Assembly (NCBI RefSeq): GCF_006346315.1
Contig: NZ_VDMR01000001.1
Location: 1,426,001 to 1,490,000 of the forward strand
Length of the DNA stretch: 64,000 bases
DNA from: Nocardioides litoris
GTDB lineage: Bacteria > Actinomycetota > Actinomycetes > Propionibacteriales > Nocardioidaceae
Direction: 5' to 3'
In this document: piece after piece, positions 1 through 8,875 of the stretch
Layout: every line of letters starts with the position of its first letter
Position numbering within the stretch: the first letter of the stretch is position 1
The notes under the pieces: generated by a model
The model's database searches: none
Seen by the model: the letters and a program-made list of their open reading frames with translations, nothing else
Told to the model about the DNA's origin: nothing
Made by a program: the position numbers and the translations under genes

Positions 1-179
1 GCGGCGCGGAGGCCGGCGGTGACCGGCAGGGTGTAGGTCGCGCCGGTCTCGTCGGCGAGCAGCAGGCTGGTGCGGTCGTCGCTCACGCCGGTGAGGGTCA
101 GCGGACGCTCGCGGGCGGCCCGCGGCGCACCGGGCACCGGGGGCTCGAGGTGCCCCGCGACGTGCTCGGCCCTCTCCAT
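1..179 (-). CDS. sepH: SepH (DUF3071) cell-division protein, N-terminus only
   Basis: The gene runs off the left edge; 59 codons are visible. The ATG at 179 follows a GGGAGG ribosome-binding site about 11 bases upstream. After a 25-residue Pro/Arg-rich lead, the protein reads RPLTLTGVSDDRTSLLL and then YTLPVTAGLRAA, which is how the DUF3071 domain of SepH begins. SepH is an actinobacterial protein that binds FtsZ and promotes its assembly at the septum. The neighbourhood (ferrochelatase, IMPase, DUF4193, dut, DUF3710) is where sepH lies in other actinobacteria, which supports the call. The FtsZ-binding part is outside the window, so identity rests on the first domain and on context. Confidence 0.7.
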   Translation of the reverse strand, partial: MERAEHVAGHLEPPVPGAPRAARERPLTLTGVSDDRTSLLLADETGATYTLPVTAGLRA

Positions 180-216
180 GACGTGCCTGCCTCCCGTGCT
201 GCTTCCGTTCCGGACG

Positions 217-222
217 ACCCTA
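217..222 (-). promoter_or_regulatory. -10 box for sepH
   Basis: TAGGGT on the minus strand, about 38 bases before the sepH ATG. This leaves a leader of roughly 30 bases that holds the GGGAGG ribosome-binding site, so sepH would have an ordinary leadered mRNA. I see no clear -35. Confidence 0.4.
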
Positions 223-270
223 CGCCAGCCCGGTGCCCGACCACCGGCGGCGCGCCCGGCGGGCCCGCCC

Positions 271-282
271 TACCCTCGTGCG
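271..282 (+). promoter_or_regulatory. leaderless promoter of the TRIC channel gene
   Basis: TACCCT at 271-276, then six bases, then the GTG start at 283. The start codon falls where transcription should begin, which decides this start over upstream in-frame codons. Confidence 0.6.
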
Positions 283-903
283 GTGGCCGGCACCCTCGTC
301 ACCCTCGACCTCGTGGGCATCTTCGTGTTCGCGATCTCGGGCGCCCTGGTGGCCGTGCGCAAGGAGCTCGACGTGTTCGGGGTGCTGGTGCTGGCCGCCA
401 CGACGGGGCTCGGCGGCGGGTTCCTGCGCGACGTGCTCATCGGTGCCGCTCCGCCGGCGGCCCTCGCCGACTGGCGCTACCTCCTCGTGCCCCTGGCGGC
501 CGGGCTCGTCTGCTTCGCCTTCCACGGGGCCGTGGGCCGGATGGAGCGGCAGGTCAACGTCTTCGACGCCTTCGGGCTCTCGGTCTTCTGCGTCGCGGGA
601 GCGCTCAAGGCCCTCGACCACGGCCTCGGTCCGGTGCCGGCGGCCCTGATGGGCATGGTCACCGGCATCGGCGGAGGCATGGTGCGCGACCTGCTGGCCG
701 GTCGTGTCCCCGTGGTCTTCCGCGGTGAGCTCTACGCCACCCCCGCCCTCGCCGGCGCCGCGGTGGCGGTCCTCGGCGACCGCACCGACCTCCCGGCGTA
801 CGTCGTCGCGGTGGCGGGCGCGACCGTGTGCCTGGTCTGGCGGCTGCTGGCCCTGTGGCGCGGCTGGACCGCGCCCCTGGCGGCCGGGTCGGCCAGCGTC
901 TAG
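283..903 (+). CDS. TRIC-family (UPF0126) cation channel protein
   Basis: 206-residue integral membrane protein made of two similar halves of about three membrane helices each. Each half carries the family signature GxGGGxxRD: G42-D50 in the first and G128-D136 in the second, the loops that line the pore in prokaryotic TRIC channels. These channels are homotrimers that pass monovalent cations; the substrate of this one is not predictable. The GTG start is chosen because a -10 box lies six bases upstream and the hydrophobic domain starts at residue 6. Longer in-frame versions would add an unlikely Arg/Pro-rich tail overlapping sepH. Divergent from sepH and convergent with the glycosylase, with a 7-base gap at the 3' end. 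Confidence 0.85.
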   Translation: MAGTLVTLDLVGIFVFAISGALVAVRKELDVFGVLVLAATTGLGGGFLRDVLIGAAPPAALADWRYLLVPLAAGLVCFAFHGAVGRMERQVNVFDAFGLSVFCVAGALKALDHGLGPVPAALMGMVTGIGGGMVRDLLAGRVPVVFRGELYATPALAGAAVAVLGDRTDLPAYVVAVAGATVCLVWRLLALWRGWTAPLAAGSASV

Positions 904-910
904 CCGACCG

Positions 911-1708
911 TCACCGCTGCTCTTCGGGGCACCACCACGTGGTGCGGCCGCCGACGGTGGCGCGGGTCATCTCGGCGCCGCAGCGCGGGCAGTGCTCGCC
1001 CTTGCCGCGGTGGGCGATGACCTCGCCGGTGTGGACGCCGCCCCGGCGGATGGCGGCCTTGGTCGCCTTGCGCAGCTCGCGGTGCAGCCGGGCGACCTCG
1101 TCGTCGTCGAGGGTGTCGACGCGCCGCCGCGGGTCGAGGCGGGCCTGCCAGAGCGTCTGGTCGGCCAGCAGGTTGCCGACGCCGGCCAGCATCGACTGGT
1201 CGAGCAGGCGGGCCTTGAGCGGGGCCTTGCCCCGGCCCATGACCTCGCGGAACTCCCCGAGCCCGACGAGCTCGGCGTCGGGCCCGAGCGCGTCGACGTC
1301 GGGGTCGAGCCGCACCCGCCCGAGGCGCCGCTTGTCGAACAGGCGCAGCACGGCACCGCTCTCGAACGTCACGGTGAACCGGTTCCACTCGGGCTTGCCG
1401 TCGAGGGCGCCGCGGACCCGGTCGCCTCCCTCGACGACCTCGCCGTCGGGGTCGGTGACGAACACCCGCCCGGCCATGCCGAGGTGCACGCCGAGGTCCG
1501 GCCCGTCGCGGGAGGTGGAGAGCCACATCGACTTGCCGCGCCGGTGGGCGGCGCTGAACTGGCGGCCCACGATGGCCTCGCGGATCTCGCCGGGCGAGTG
1601 CGGGCGGCAGACCCACGTGTCGGTGTCGTCGACGTCGGCGATGGTGCGGTGCAGCGCGGACCGCTCGAGGGCCGCGCGCGCCGTCTCGACCTCGGGGAGC
1701 TCGGGCAC
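911..1708 (-). CDS. Fpg/Nei-family DNA glycosylase/AP lyase
   Basis: 265 residues. The N-terminus MPELPEVE supplies the catalytic Pro2 and Glu3 of the formamidopyrimidine/endonuclease VIII family, and Lys59 in RRGKS is the conserved beta-clamp lysine. A helix-two-turn-helix segment is recognisable around LLDQSMLAGVGNLLADQ. These enzymes excise oxidised bases and cut the strand at the abasic site. The C-terminal zinc finger is odd: it has CPRC and then WWCPEEQR, so three Cys are present and the fourth usual ligand is Glu. The translated start is GTG. It resembles the second, shorter Nei/Fpg paralogue of actinobacteria more than classic MutM. It lies 48 bases downstream of the M28 peptidase on the same strand and may be read through from it. 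Confidence 0.88.
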   Translation of the reverse strand: MPELPEVETARAALERSALHRTIADVDDTDTWVCRPHSPGEIREAIVGRQFSAAHRRGKSMWLSTSRDGPDLGVHLGMAGRVFVTDPDGEVVEGGDRVRGALDGKPEWNRFTVTFESGAVLRLFDKRRLGRVRLDPDVDALGPDAELVGLGEFREVMGRGKAPLKARLLDQSMLAGVGNLLADQTLWQARLDPRRRVDTLDDDEVARLHRELRKATKAAIRRGGVHTGEVIAHRGKGEHCPRCGAEMTRATVGGRTTWWCPEEQR

Positions 1709-1756
1709 GTCTGCATCGTGCCCGGCTCCCCGGGTCGGTCGCTCACCCTCCGGTGG

Positions 1757-3268
1757 TCAGCGGCGGGTGGCCAGGTCGTGCATCGCCGAGCCGATCAGCT
1801 CCATGCTCACCGTGAGCCGGTCGATGCTGATGTTCTTGGCGATCGTGTCCTCGGGTGAGTGGTACGGCGGCTCGAGCAGCGCGGGCGAGGCCTCGCCGCG
1901 CCAGGAGAAGTTGGCCGAGGCGATGCCCTGCTCCTGGAACGACTGGTGGTCGCTCGACCCACGCTCGGTGACCTCGGAGATCTCCGGGGCGTAGCCGAGC
2001 CGGGTCGCGGCGCTGGCCACGGTCTCGGTGGTCGCGTTGGCCCGGCCGTCGAAGGACAGCAGCCAGTAGCGGGTGGCGGGCTCCCAGCTGGTGCCGACCA
2101 TGTCGTTGTTGAACGCCCCGCGGATGCGGTCGCGCTCGGACTGCGGCAGCTGGGCCACGTGGTGGCGCGAGCCGATGAGGCCCTGCTCCTCCGAGCCCCA
2201 CAGGGCGAAGCGGATGCCGGCCTCGGTGGCCCCGATCGTGCGGAACACCCGGGCCAGCTCGAGGGTGAGCACGGTGCCGGACCCGTCGTCGTTGGCCCCG
2301 GGGGCGCCGATGACGGTGTCGTAGTGCGCGCCGACGTACACCAGGGGCGAGAGGCCGCGACGGCCGCTGGGCCGCTCGGCGATGACGTTGTGGCTGGTCA
2401 GGCCGCGGTGGGCCGTCGTGCTGACCTGGAGGCGCAGCGGCCGGACGGCGAGGTCCTCGCGCAGCAGCCGCTTCTGCACCTGCGCGACGCCGACCACCGG
2501 GACGGCCGCGGTCGGGGTGGGCGGCGGGGCGGTGGTGCCCGTCGTCGGGACCAGTCGCAGGGAGGCGGCCGAGGCGCGGCGGGGGAAGGCCTGGTCGAGC
2601 GGGAGCAGGACGACCGCGACGGCGCCGCGGCGCTGCGCCTCGGCCACGAACGCGGCCCGGGCGACCACCCGGGCGGCGGCGTCGGTGCTCTGGGTGTCGT
2701 CGGCCAGCACGACCGCGCCGGTCGTGGCCGCGGCGTCGGTGGGCCAGCGCGGGGCGTCGGCCGGGCCGACGTCGAGGGCCGGGCCGGCGACCTTGACACC
2801 GTGGGCGGCGTCGGGCGAGGCGCCGGCCTGCCAGCAGATGTCGTCGGGCAGCTGGCCGCCCGGGTCGCCGATGTCGGCCAGGAACTTGTCGGCCACCGGG
2901 AACGGCTCGAGCCGCACCGCGAGCCGCTGCCGGTCGAGCTCGGCGGCGATGTAGTCGGCGGCGGCGCGCTCGGACGGCGTCCCGCCGATGCGTGGGCCGA
3001 TGTCCTCCGAGAGCGCGCGCAGGTCGCGCAGGGCGCGGTGGGGACGGATCGCGCTGACGACCTTGCGGTCACCGGGGCGCAGCTTGGGCGCGGTGCGGGC
3101 GCCGGGGCGGACCGCGTCGGCGGCCCAGGCGGGCTGGCCGGCGGCGAGGACGGCGACCCCCGCGGCACCGGCCGCAGCGCCACCGAGGAGTCGGCGGCGG
3201 CTGAGGCCGGCGGCCGCAGGATCGGCCGTGAGCGTGGTCGTACGACGGACGTCTTCCCGAGATGTCAT
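1757..3268 (-). CDS. Tat-exported M28-family zinc aminopeptidase
   Basis: 503 residues. A twin-arginine signal (SRRRLLGG at residues 23-30, hydrophobic stretch, AWA-AD cleavage near 49) predicts folded export. The mature protein has a protease-associated (PA) insertion in its first half and an M28 catalytic domain with the expected ligands: H315 and D317 (AHYDT), D327 (NDDGSG), E360-E361 (WGSEEQG), D389 (FNNDMVG) and the late His of YHSPEDT. M28 enzymes are co-catalytic di-zinc exopeptidases that remove N-terminal residues from peptides; the preferred residue is not predictable. The ATG at 3268 is selected because a -10 box lies seven bases upstream; longer frames begin with Arg-rich non-signal sequence. 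Confidence 0.9.
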   Translation of the reverse strand: MTSREDVRRTTTLTADPAAAGLSRRRLLGGAAAGAAGVAVLAAGQPAWAADAVRPGARTAPKLRPGDRKVVSAIRPHRALRDLRALSEDIGPRIGGTPSERAAADYIAAELDRQRLAVRLEPFPVADKFLADIGDPGGQLPDDICWQAGASPDAAHGVKVAGPALDVGPADAPRWPTDAAATTGAVVLADDTQSTDAAARVVARAAFVAEAQRRGAVAVVLLPLDQAFPRRASAASLRLVPTTGTTAPPPTPTAAVPVVGVAQVQKRLLREDLAVRPLRLQVSTTAHRGLTSHNVIAERPSGRRGLSPLVYVGAHYDTVIGAPGANDDGSGTVLTLELARVFRTIGATEAGIRFALWGSEEQGLIGSRHHVAQLPQSERDRIRGAFNNDMVGTSWEPATRYWLLSFDGRANATTETVASAATRLGYAPEISEVTERGSSDHQSFQEQGIASANFSWRGEASPALLEPPYHSPEDTIAKNISIDRLTVSMELIGSAMHDLATRR

Positions 3269-3302
3269 GGGCGGGACCGTAGTGCCGTGTGGTCCAGACC
3301 AC
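3269..3302 (-). promoter_or_regulatory. M28 peptidase promoter with a short palindrome
   Basis: TACGGT (minus strand, 3276-3281) lies seven bases before the ATG, a leaderless arrangement. Just upstream is the perfect dyad GTGGTCCAGACCAC (3289-3302), placed where a regulator could occlude the -35 region. Whether the dyad binds anything is unknown. Confidence 0.45.
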
Positions 3303-3315
3303 AACGCGGGAGCGG

Positions 3316-4449
3316 TCAGTCGTCGCTCATGTCGGCGCCGGCGGGGAGCACGAAGGTGCCGCTCTCCAGCGTGTCGGCGTCGACCTGGTCGCCGGCGAGC
3401 GTCTCGCACGACCCGGTCGGCACCGTGCAGGCCAGGAAGGACGCCCCCGGGGCCGGGTCCTCCACCGCCAGGGCCAGCAGCCGTCCGTCGGGCAGCCAGT
3501 CGTAGCCGACGGAGAAGCCGGGGAGCCCCAGCTCCACCAGCTCGCCGCTGGCGGTGTCGACCACCGTGGCGGTCTCGGCGTCGAGGGTCAGCCAGGCCCC
3601 GTCGGGGGAGAAGACGGCGGTGCTGGCGTACTGCCCGTCCAGCCGGAGGCGAGGCTGGTCGGTGCGCGGGCCGATGGCCAGGCCCTCGTCGGTGCCGAAG
3701 ACGACGTCGCCGTCGCGGGCCGCCACGAGGTCGAAGCCGTTCTCGGTCGGTCCCAGGGGCCGGGTCGTGCCGTCGGCCAGGTCGAGGGCGACGGCCCCGC
3801 CGGTCGACCGCAGGTAGGCCGTCCCGGCGTCGAGGGCGTAGAAGGAGGCGGGGTCGGCCTCGTCGTCGAGCACCGCCATGCCGGTGGTGTCGACGTCGAG
3901 GGTCTGCTGCTCACCGGTCGCGGTGTCGAGCACGACGTACGCCGGGGCGGCGCCCGACGGGTCGACCCACCCCACTTGCGAGGTGGCGGGGTCGTGCACC
4001 AGGTCGGAGTCGCGCTCGTCGGTCTGGCCGACCCGCTCCACGGCGTACGCACCGTCGGCGCCGCGCAGCACCGACCACACCGCCCCGTCGCGGCCCGCGG
4101 CCACGAAGCCCTGCCCGGTCGCGACGTACGACGCCACGGGCCGCCCGACGTCGACGACCGTCGTGCCGTCGAGGAGGTGGACGGTGGAGCCGGCGAGGTA
4201 GGTCGGCTCGGGCGGGCGTCCCGCGGGCGCCGCCGGGTCGACCGCCCGGCCGGGGGCGTCGTCGCCGGGGGCGAGGACCACGACCAGGCCGGCCACCACG
4301 GCCGCGGCGGCCAGGCCGCCGGCCGCGGTGGCGGCGTACCGGCTGTGCCGCCGGCGCCGGCCGGCACGGCGGACCGCGTCGAGGTCGGGGAGGGGGAAGT
4401 CGACCGCGGACGCGCGCTCGTCGAGCAGGGTCTTGAGCTTCTCGGTCAT
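3316..4449 (-). CDS. membrane-anchored candidate anti-sigma partner of the upstream ECF factor
   Basis: 377 residues: a charged cytoplasmic head (about 1-37), one membrane helix (about 38-60, AATAAGGLAAAAVVAGLVVV) and a large extracytoplasmic domain whose repeated short strands look like an irregular beta-propeller. Its ATG overlaps the stop of the sigma gene by four bases (ATGA), so the two are translationally coupled. That arrangement is usual for ECF sigma factors of the SigE-like group and their anti-sigma partners, and the role is inferred from it. The head lacks the HxxxCxxC zinc anti-sigma motif. What the outer domain senses cannot be read from sequence. Confidence 0.6.
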   Translation of the reverse strand: MTEKLKTLLDERASAVDFPLPDLDAVRRAGRRRRHSRYAATAAGGLAAAAVVAGLVVVLAPGDDAPGRAVDPAAPAGRPPEPTYLAGSTVHLLDGTTVVDVGRPVASYVATGQGFVAAGRDGAVWSVLRGADGAYAVERVGQTDERDSDLVHDPATSQVGWVDPSGAAPAYVVLDTATGEQQTLDVDTTGMAVLDDEADPASFYALDAGTAYLRSTGGAVALDLADGTTRPLGPTENGFDLVAARDGDVVFGTDEGLAIGPRTDQPRLRLDGQYASTAVFSPDGAWLTLDAETATVVDTASGELVELGLPGFSVGYDWLPDGRLLALAVEDPAPGASFLACTVPTGSCETLAGDQVDADTLESGTFVLPAGADMSDD

Positions 4450-4976
4450 CGGGTCACCGCCGTGGCGTAGGAGGGGAGGAGGTCGGGGTCGTCGTCGCCG
4501 AGGGCGTCGCGCAGCCGGGCGATCGCGGCGGCGGTCTGGGACTTCACGGTGCCGACCGCGCAGCCCATGGCGGCGGCGGTCTGGGCCTCGGTGAGGTCCT
4601 CGTAGTAGCGCAGCACGATGCAGGCCCGCTGGCGGGCGGGGAGGGTCTGCAGCGCGTCCCACAGCCACCGGCTCTGGGTGACGCCGCCGGCGACGTCGGG
4701 TCCACCTGCCGGCTCGGGCAGCGCGTCGGCGGGACGCTCGTGCGTCCAGCGACGTCGCCGGAACCACGAGATCGCGGTCGTGGTGATGGCCTTGCGGCAG
4801 TAGGCCTCGGCGTTCTCGGGCTGCCGCAGGCGAGGCCAGGCGGCGTAGGTCTTGACCAACGCCTCCTGCACGAGGTCCTGGGCGAGCGCACGCTCGCCGA
4901 CCATCAGGTAGGCCGCACGGTGCAGGGCCGCCGAGCGGCCGTGCACGAAGGCGGCGAATGCGTCGTCGTCGGTCAC
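4446..4976 (-). CDS. ECF RNA polymerase sigma factor, SigE-like actinobacterial family
   Basis: 176 residues with sigma region 2 (about residues 20-75, including AQDLVQEALVKTYAAW, the -10-recognition and core-binding helices) and region 4 (about 105-160, LPARQRACIVLRYYEDLTEA and then the helix-turn-helix GCAVGTVKSQ). The short linker and the FRRRRW segment after region 2 are typical of the small SigE-like family common in Streptomyces and Nocardioides. It would direct polymerase to a small regulon when released by the coupled downstream membrane protein. GTG start. I found no obvious autoregulatory -35 (AAC-type) upstream, so its targets are unknown. Confidence 0.88.
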   Translation of the reverse strand: MTDDDAFAAFVHGRSAALHRAAYLMVGERALAQDLVQEALVKTYAAWPRLRQPENAEAYCRKAITTTAISWFRRRRWTHERPADALPEPAGGPDVAGGVTQSRWLWDALQTLPARQRACIVLRYYEDLTEAQTAAAMGCAVGTVKSQTAAAIARLRDALGDDDPDLLPSYATAVTR

Positions 4977-4992
4977 GACTGGCCAGACGCGA

Positions 4993-6201
4993 TCAGGCGG
5001 CGGAAAGGTTCGGTGTGCGACGCGAGGTCGTCGGCAGGCGGACGGCCAGGCTGGCCGCGAGGGCGAGCAGGCCGCCGGCCACGGGCACCAGGTAGGCCGG
5101 CGAGGCCCCGGCGGCGTCGATGACCAGTCCCGCGAGCACGGCGCCCGGGGCGACGCCGGCCACGATGCCGGTCTGCACGAAGGCCATGCTCTCGGTCAAC
5201 CGCGAGGGCGGCACGGTCTGCTCGGCCAGCGCCATGGTGGCGATGAGGGTCGGGGCGATCGCGAACCCGCCCACCAGCAGCAGCGCCCCCATCACCCAGA
5301 CGCTGTCGACGAGCAGCAGTGGGGCCATGGCCACCGTCATCGCCACCGCACCGAGGCGCAGGCGCTGGAGCACCGTGCGCTTCCAGGTGACGGCGCCGGT
5401 GATGACGCCGGCCATGAGGCTGCCGGCCGCCCACAGGGCGAGCAGGACGCCGGCGAGGGGCTCGACGCCACGCTCCTCGGCGAAGGCGACGGTGGTCACC
5501 TCGGCGGCACCGAAGAGCGTGCCGAGGGCCAACGAGGCGACGCTGAGGGGGACCACCGTGGCCCAGGGCATCGGGGCCCGGTCGCGGCGGTCGACCAGCG
5601 GCGGGTGGGGCGGCGGCTCGGTCGCCCGCTGCGAGGCGAAGAAGAGCGTGCCGGTCACGCCGGCGGTCATGGCCGCGGCCAGCCCGGCGACCGGGTGCAC
5701 CGCCGTCGCGAGCAGCGTCACCAGGATCGGACCGGTGATGAAGACCGCCTCGTCGGCCACGGCCTCGAGGGCGAACGCGGTGTGCCGGTCGGCCTCGCCC
5801 GGCAGCACGTGGGCCCAGCGGGCGCGCACGCACGAACCGACCGACGGCAGGCACGCGCCGGCCAGCGCCGCCACCACGAAGGTCAGGGGGAGCGGCCGGT
5901 CGCCCTCGACCGACCAGATCGCCGCCGCGAGGCCGAGGCCCCACAGCACGATCGCCACCGGCAGCACCCGCGACTGCCCGAACCGGTCGATCAGCCGCGC
6001 CTGCGGCACCGCGCAGGCGGCGTTGGCCAGCAGGCCGACCCCCGAGACCGCACCGGCGAGGCCGTAGGAGCCCGTCGCACCCTCGACCAGCAGGACCGTC
6101 CCCAGGCCGACCATGGAGATCGGGAGGCGCGCGACGAGCGCGGTCGCGCAGAAGAGCGCGGTGCCCGGGCGCGACAGGATGCGGCGGTAGGTCGAGAGCA
6201 T
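4993..6201 (-). CDS. MFS transporter
   Basis: 402 residues with twelve predicted membrane helices in two six-helix halves. The loop [10 protein letters not shown] corresponds to the conserved motif A between helices 2 and 3. The sequence looks like drug-efflux or sugar-efflux type carriers of the major facilitator superfamily, which use the proton gradient; there is no residue signature that fixes a substrate. The ATG at 6201 opens directly into the first helix; TAACCT lies ten bases upstream as a likely -10, giving a leader of only a few bases. It is divergent from hemH, whose promoter shares the 85-base gap. Confidence 0.85.
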   Translation of the reverse strand: MLSTYRRILSRPGTALFCATALVARLPISMVGLGTVLLVEGATGSYGLAGAVSGVGLLANAACAVPQARLIDRFGQSRVLPVAIVLWGLGLAAAIWSVEGDRPLPLTFVVAALAGACLPSVGSCVRARWAHVLPGEADRHTAFALEAVADEAVFITGPILVTLLATAVHPVAGLAAAMTAGVTGTLFFASQRATEPPPHPPLVDRRDRAPMPWATVVPLSVASLALGTLFGAAEVTTVAFAEERGVEPLAGVLLALWAAGSLMAGVITGAVTWKRTVLQRLRLGAVAMTVAMAPLLLVDSVWVMGALLLVGGFAIAPTLIATMALAEQTVPPSRLTESMAFVQTGIVAGVAPGAVLAGLVIDAAGASPAYLVPVAGGLLALAASLAVRLPTTSRRTPNLSAA

Positions 6202-6217
6202 GACGACCCCGAGGTTA
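6202..6217 (-). promoter_or_regulatory. -10 box for the MFS gene
   Basis: TAACCT on the minus strand, separated from the ATG at 6201 by ten bases, slightly longer than the strictly leaderless cases in this window. Confidence 0.4.
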
Positions 6218-6273
6218 GGAGCAGGTCCCACCGGCCGGCCCCGGGGCCACCCCTCCGGGCGCGCGGCCGTCCC

Positions 6274-6286
6274 TACGATCGGGGTC
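6274..6286 (+). promoter_or_regulatory. leaderless promoter of hemH
   Basis: TACGAT at 6274-6279, seven bases, then the GTG start at 6287. Confidence 0.6.
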
Positions 6287-7417
6287 GTGACTGAAGCCCC
6301 CGCCGCACCCACGGTGCCCGACGTGGCGCCGTACGACGCCCTGCTCCTGGTCTCCTTCGGCGGCCCCGAGGGCCCGGACGACGTGGTGCCGTTCCTCGAG
6401 AACGTCACCCGCGGCCGCGGCATCCCCCGTGAGCGCCTCGAGGAGGTGGGGGAGCACTACTACCTCTTCGGTGGGAAGTCGCCCATCAACGACCAGAACC
6501 GTGCGTTCCTCGACGCCCTGCGCGCCGACCTCGCCGAGCACGGGATCGACCTCCCGGTCTACTGGGGCAACCGCAACTGGGACCCTTACCTCACCGACAC
6601 GCTGCAGCAGATGGCCGCCGACGGCGTGCAGCGGGCCGCGTGCTTCGTGACCAGTGCCTACTCCTCGTGGTCCTCGTGCCGGCAGTACCGCGAGAACCTG
6701 TACGACGCCGTCACCTCCGTCCCCGACGGCACCCCGGCGCCGCGGCTGGACAAGCTGCGCCACTACTTCAACCACCCCGGGTTCGTCGCCCCGGTCGTCG
6801 ACGGCGTGCTGGCCGCGCTGGCCGGCCTCCCCGAGGGCTCGCGCATCGTCTTCGTGACCCACTCCATCCCCGACGCCATGGCCGACTCCAGCGGGCCGCC
6901 GGAGGCCGGCGGGTCGGCGTACGTCCGCCAGCACCTCGACGTCGCGCAGGTCGTCGCCGACGCCGTGGCCGAGCAGACCGGCACCCGCCACGAGCACGAC
7001 CTCGTCTACTGCTCGCGCTCCGGCCCGCCGCAGGTGCCGTGGCTCGAGCCCGACGTCAACGACCACCTCGAGGCCCTGGCCGCGCAGGGCGTGCCCGGCG
7101 TCGCGGTGGTGCCGGTCGGGTTCGTCTCGGACCACATGGAGGTCATCTACGACCTCGACACCGAGGCCAGGGAGACGGCCGAGCGGCTCGGCCTCCCGTT
7201 CGCCCGGGCCGCGACGCCGGGCACCGACCCCCGCTTCGTCGCCGTGGTGCGCGACCTGCTCGTGGAGCGGGCCGCCGTCGAGCGCGGCGTCGAGGTCACC
7301 CGGGCCTTCGAGGGCGAGCACGGCGTGTGCTGGGACCGCTGCCCGGTCGGCTGCTGCCCCAACCCGCGCGCCGAGCGACCCGCCCTGACCGGCGTCGGCG
7401 ACGAGACGCCGCGGTGA
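6287..7417 (+). CDS. hemH: ferrochelatase (coproporphyrin type, Fe-S containing)
   Basis: 376 residues. It inserts ferrous iron into the porphyrin ring near the end of heme synthesis; in actinobacteria the substrate is coproporphyrin III rather than protoporphyrin IX. Family landmarks are [11 protein letters not shown] at the N-terminus, the catalytic [10 protein letters not shown] and the [11 protein letters not shown] motif with the conserved Glu. C131 (SSWSSCRQY) and the C-terminal cluster C348, C352, C356, C357 fit the [2Fe-2S] cluster found in actinobacterial ferrochelatases. GTG start fixed by the promoter. It overlaps the following IMPase gene by four bases, a pairing known from other actinobacteria. 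It could also be called cpfC. Confidence 0.96.
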   Translation: MTEAPAAPTVPDVAPYDALLLVSFGGPEGPDDVVPFLENVTRGRGIPRERLEEVGEHYYLFGGKSPINDQNRAFLDALRADLAEHGIDLPVYWGNRNWDPYLTDTLQQMAADGVQRAACFVTSAYSSWSSCRQYRENLYDAVTSVPDGTPAPRLDKLRHYFNHPGFVAPVVDGVLAALAGLPEGSRIVFVTHSIPDAMADSSGPPEAGGSAYVRQHLDVAQVVADAVAEQTGTRHEHDLVYCSRSGPPQVPWLEPDVNDHLEALAAQGVPGVAVVPVGFVSDHMEVIYDLDTEARETAERLGLPFARAATPGTDPRFVAVVRDLLVERAAVERGVEVTRAFEGEHGVCWDRCPVGCCPNPRAERPALTGVGDETPR

Positions 7418-8232
7418 GCGCCGACGGGACCGCCCTGGCCGCCGAGCTGGCCGACCTGGCCCTCGACGTCGCCCGCGAGGCCGCCGCCCTGGTGCGGGAG
7501 CGGGCCCGGGGCACCGTCGAGGTCACCGACACCAAGACCAGCGCCATCGACGTGGTCACCCAGGTCGACAAGGACTGCGAGGCGCTCGTGCGCGAGCGGC
7601 TCCTCGCCGCCCGGCCCGACGACGCCGTGCTCGGCGAGGAGGGCGACGACGTCGCCGGCACCTCCGGGGTGCGCTGGGTCGTCGACCCGATCGACGGCAC
7701 CGTCAACTTCCTCTACGGCATCCCGCAGTACGCGGTGTGCATCGCCGCCGAGCTCGACGGCGAGGTGGTGGCCGGCGTCGTGGTCGACGTCGCCAAGCAG
7801 GTCGAGTACGTCGCCCGGCCCGGCGCCGACGGCACCACCGTCGCCCTGCGCAACGGCGACCCCATCTCGGTCGGCCCGCCGCGCCCGCTCGGCGAGCGCC
7901 TGGTCGCCACCGGCTTCTCCTACCGCACCGAGGTCAAGGTCGTGCAGGCCGCCGCGGTCGCGCAGCTGCTGCCCCGGGTGCGCGACGTACGACGGATGGG
8001 CTCGTGCGCGCTCGACGTGTGCGCGGTGGCCGAGGGCATGGTCGACGCCTACGTCGAGGAGGGCGTCAACCTGTGGGACCACGCCGCCGCCGGGGCGGTG
8101 GCCCGGGCCGCGGGCGCGACCACCGTGCTCGGTCGCGGGCGGGGCGGGATGACGCTCCTGCTGTGCGCCCCGGAGCACGGCGTCGAGGAGCTGCGGGCGG
8201 CGACGGAGGAGGCCGGTTTCTGGGCCCCGTAG
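7414..8232 (+). CDS. inositol monophosphatase family protein
   Basis: 272 residues of the Mg2+-dependent, Li+-sensitive phosphatase fold. The metal site is complete: GEEG for the first Glu, DPIDGTVNF for the central acidic motif and WDHAAAG for the C-terminal Asp. Family members hydrolyse inositol-1-phosphate, histidinol phosphate or related sugar phosphates; actinobacteria need several for phosphatidylinositol and mycothiol, and sequence alone does not settle the substrate. The GTG start overlaps the hemH stop (GTGA), so it is translated from the hemH transcript. Confidence 0.92.
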   Translation: MSADGTALAAELADLALDVAREAAALVRERARGTVEVTDTKTSAIDVVTQVDKDCEALVRERLLAARPDDAVLGEEGDDVAGTSGVRWVVDPIDGTVNFLYGIPQYAVCIAAELDGEVVAGVVVDVAKQVEYVARPGADGTTVALRNGDPISVGPPRPLGERLVATGFSYRTEVKVVQAAAVAQLLPRVRDVRRMGSCALDVCAVAEGMVDAYVEEGVNLWDHAAAGAVARAAGATTVLGRGRGGMTLLLCAPEHGVEELRAATEEAGFWAP

Positions 8233-8269
8233 GGGCTGCGACACGCCGGAATAGGGCACTGGGGGGCGA

Positions 8270-8305
8270 CGTTGGACCGGACGCCCCCGGACCGGTGTAT
8301 CGATC
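8270..8305 (+). promoter_or_regulatory. possible promoter of the DUF4193 gene
   Basis: TTGGAC followed about 18 bases later by an extended TGTATC segment in the 157-base gap after the IMPase gene. The leader of about 85 bases contains the GAGGGGAG site. Spacing is loose, so the exact -10 is uncertain. Confidence 0.3.
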
Positions 8306-8389
8306 CGTGACCGGATGGTGCATGATCTGCCGCGCCAGGCGGGGGAACGGGCACCTGGGGCATCGACCGTGAGGGGAGTGAGCAACGCG

Positions 8390-8680
8390 ATGGCGACCGA
8401 CTACGACGCACCGCGCAAGAACGAGGAAGACCAGTCCGAGGAGAGCATCGAGGAGCTCAAGGCTCGACGCCACGACAAGAACTCGGGCAAGGTCGACGAG
8501 GACGAGACCGAGGCCGCTGAGTCCTTCGAGCTCCCCGGCGCCGACCTGTCGCACGAAGAGCTGGCCGTGGAGGTGAAGCCCAAGCAGGAGGACGAGTTCA
8601 CCTGCATGAGCTGCTTCCTCGTGCACCACCGCAGCCAGCTGGCCGACGAGAAGAAGCTCATCTGCCGCGACTGCATCTGA
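8390..8680 (+). CDS. DUF4193 small zinc-ribbon protein
   Basis: 96 residues, very acidic except for its end. The C-terminus carries CMSCF and CRDC, two CxxC pairs about 19 residues apart that should bind one zinc. DUF4193 proteins are near-universal in actinobacteria and sit beside ferrochelatase/IMPase and dut genes, but their role is not established; similarity to RNA polymerase-binding zinc ribbons is speculation. Codon use is plain and the ATG has a GAGGGGAG ribosome-binding site 11 bases upstream. Followed by a strong terminator. Confidence 0.9.
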   Translation: MATDYDAPRKNEEDQSEESIEELKARRHDKNSGKVDEDETEAAESFELPGADLSHEELAVEVKPKQEDEFTCMSCFLVHHRSQLADEKKLICRDCI

Positions 8681-8703
8681 CGCGCGAGCGCGTCACGAGA
8701 GAA

Positions 8704-8739
8704 GGTGCCCGGGCCGACGGCCCGGGCACCGGTGTTTTT
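8704..8739 (+). terminator. Rho-independent terminator of DUF4193
   Basis: A perfect 12-bp stem (8704-8715 with 8719-8730) with a GAC loop, followed by GGTGTTTTT. This is the clearest intrinsic terminator in the window. Confidence 0.9.
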
Positions 8740-8749
8740 GGTCGGCCCC

Positions 8750-8866
8750 GGTGGTCGAGGAGGTTCCGCTGGGGACCGTCTCGAGGCCATGGACAGACGC
8801 GGCACGCCTCCTCACTCGCGGTCAGTGGTCTCGAGACAGGCGCCAGGGCGCCTTCCTCGACCACCG
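8750..8866. repeat. REP-like repeat R1, copy A (inverted pair)
   Basis: Two oppositely oriented 40-bp units. The left one (8750-8786) is degenerate: GGTGGTCGAGGA at its start and GTCTCGAGG at its end. The right one (8825-8866, minus orientation) is intact and contains the internal hairpin GGCGCC-CT-GGCGCC. Copies B, C and D lie at 36.8, 46.4 and 56.8 kb. It fills the gap between the DUF4193 terminator and the convergent DUF4235 gene. Confidence 0.75.
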
Positions 8867-8875
8867 TGCGGCGCG

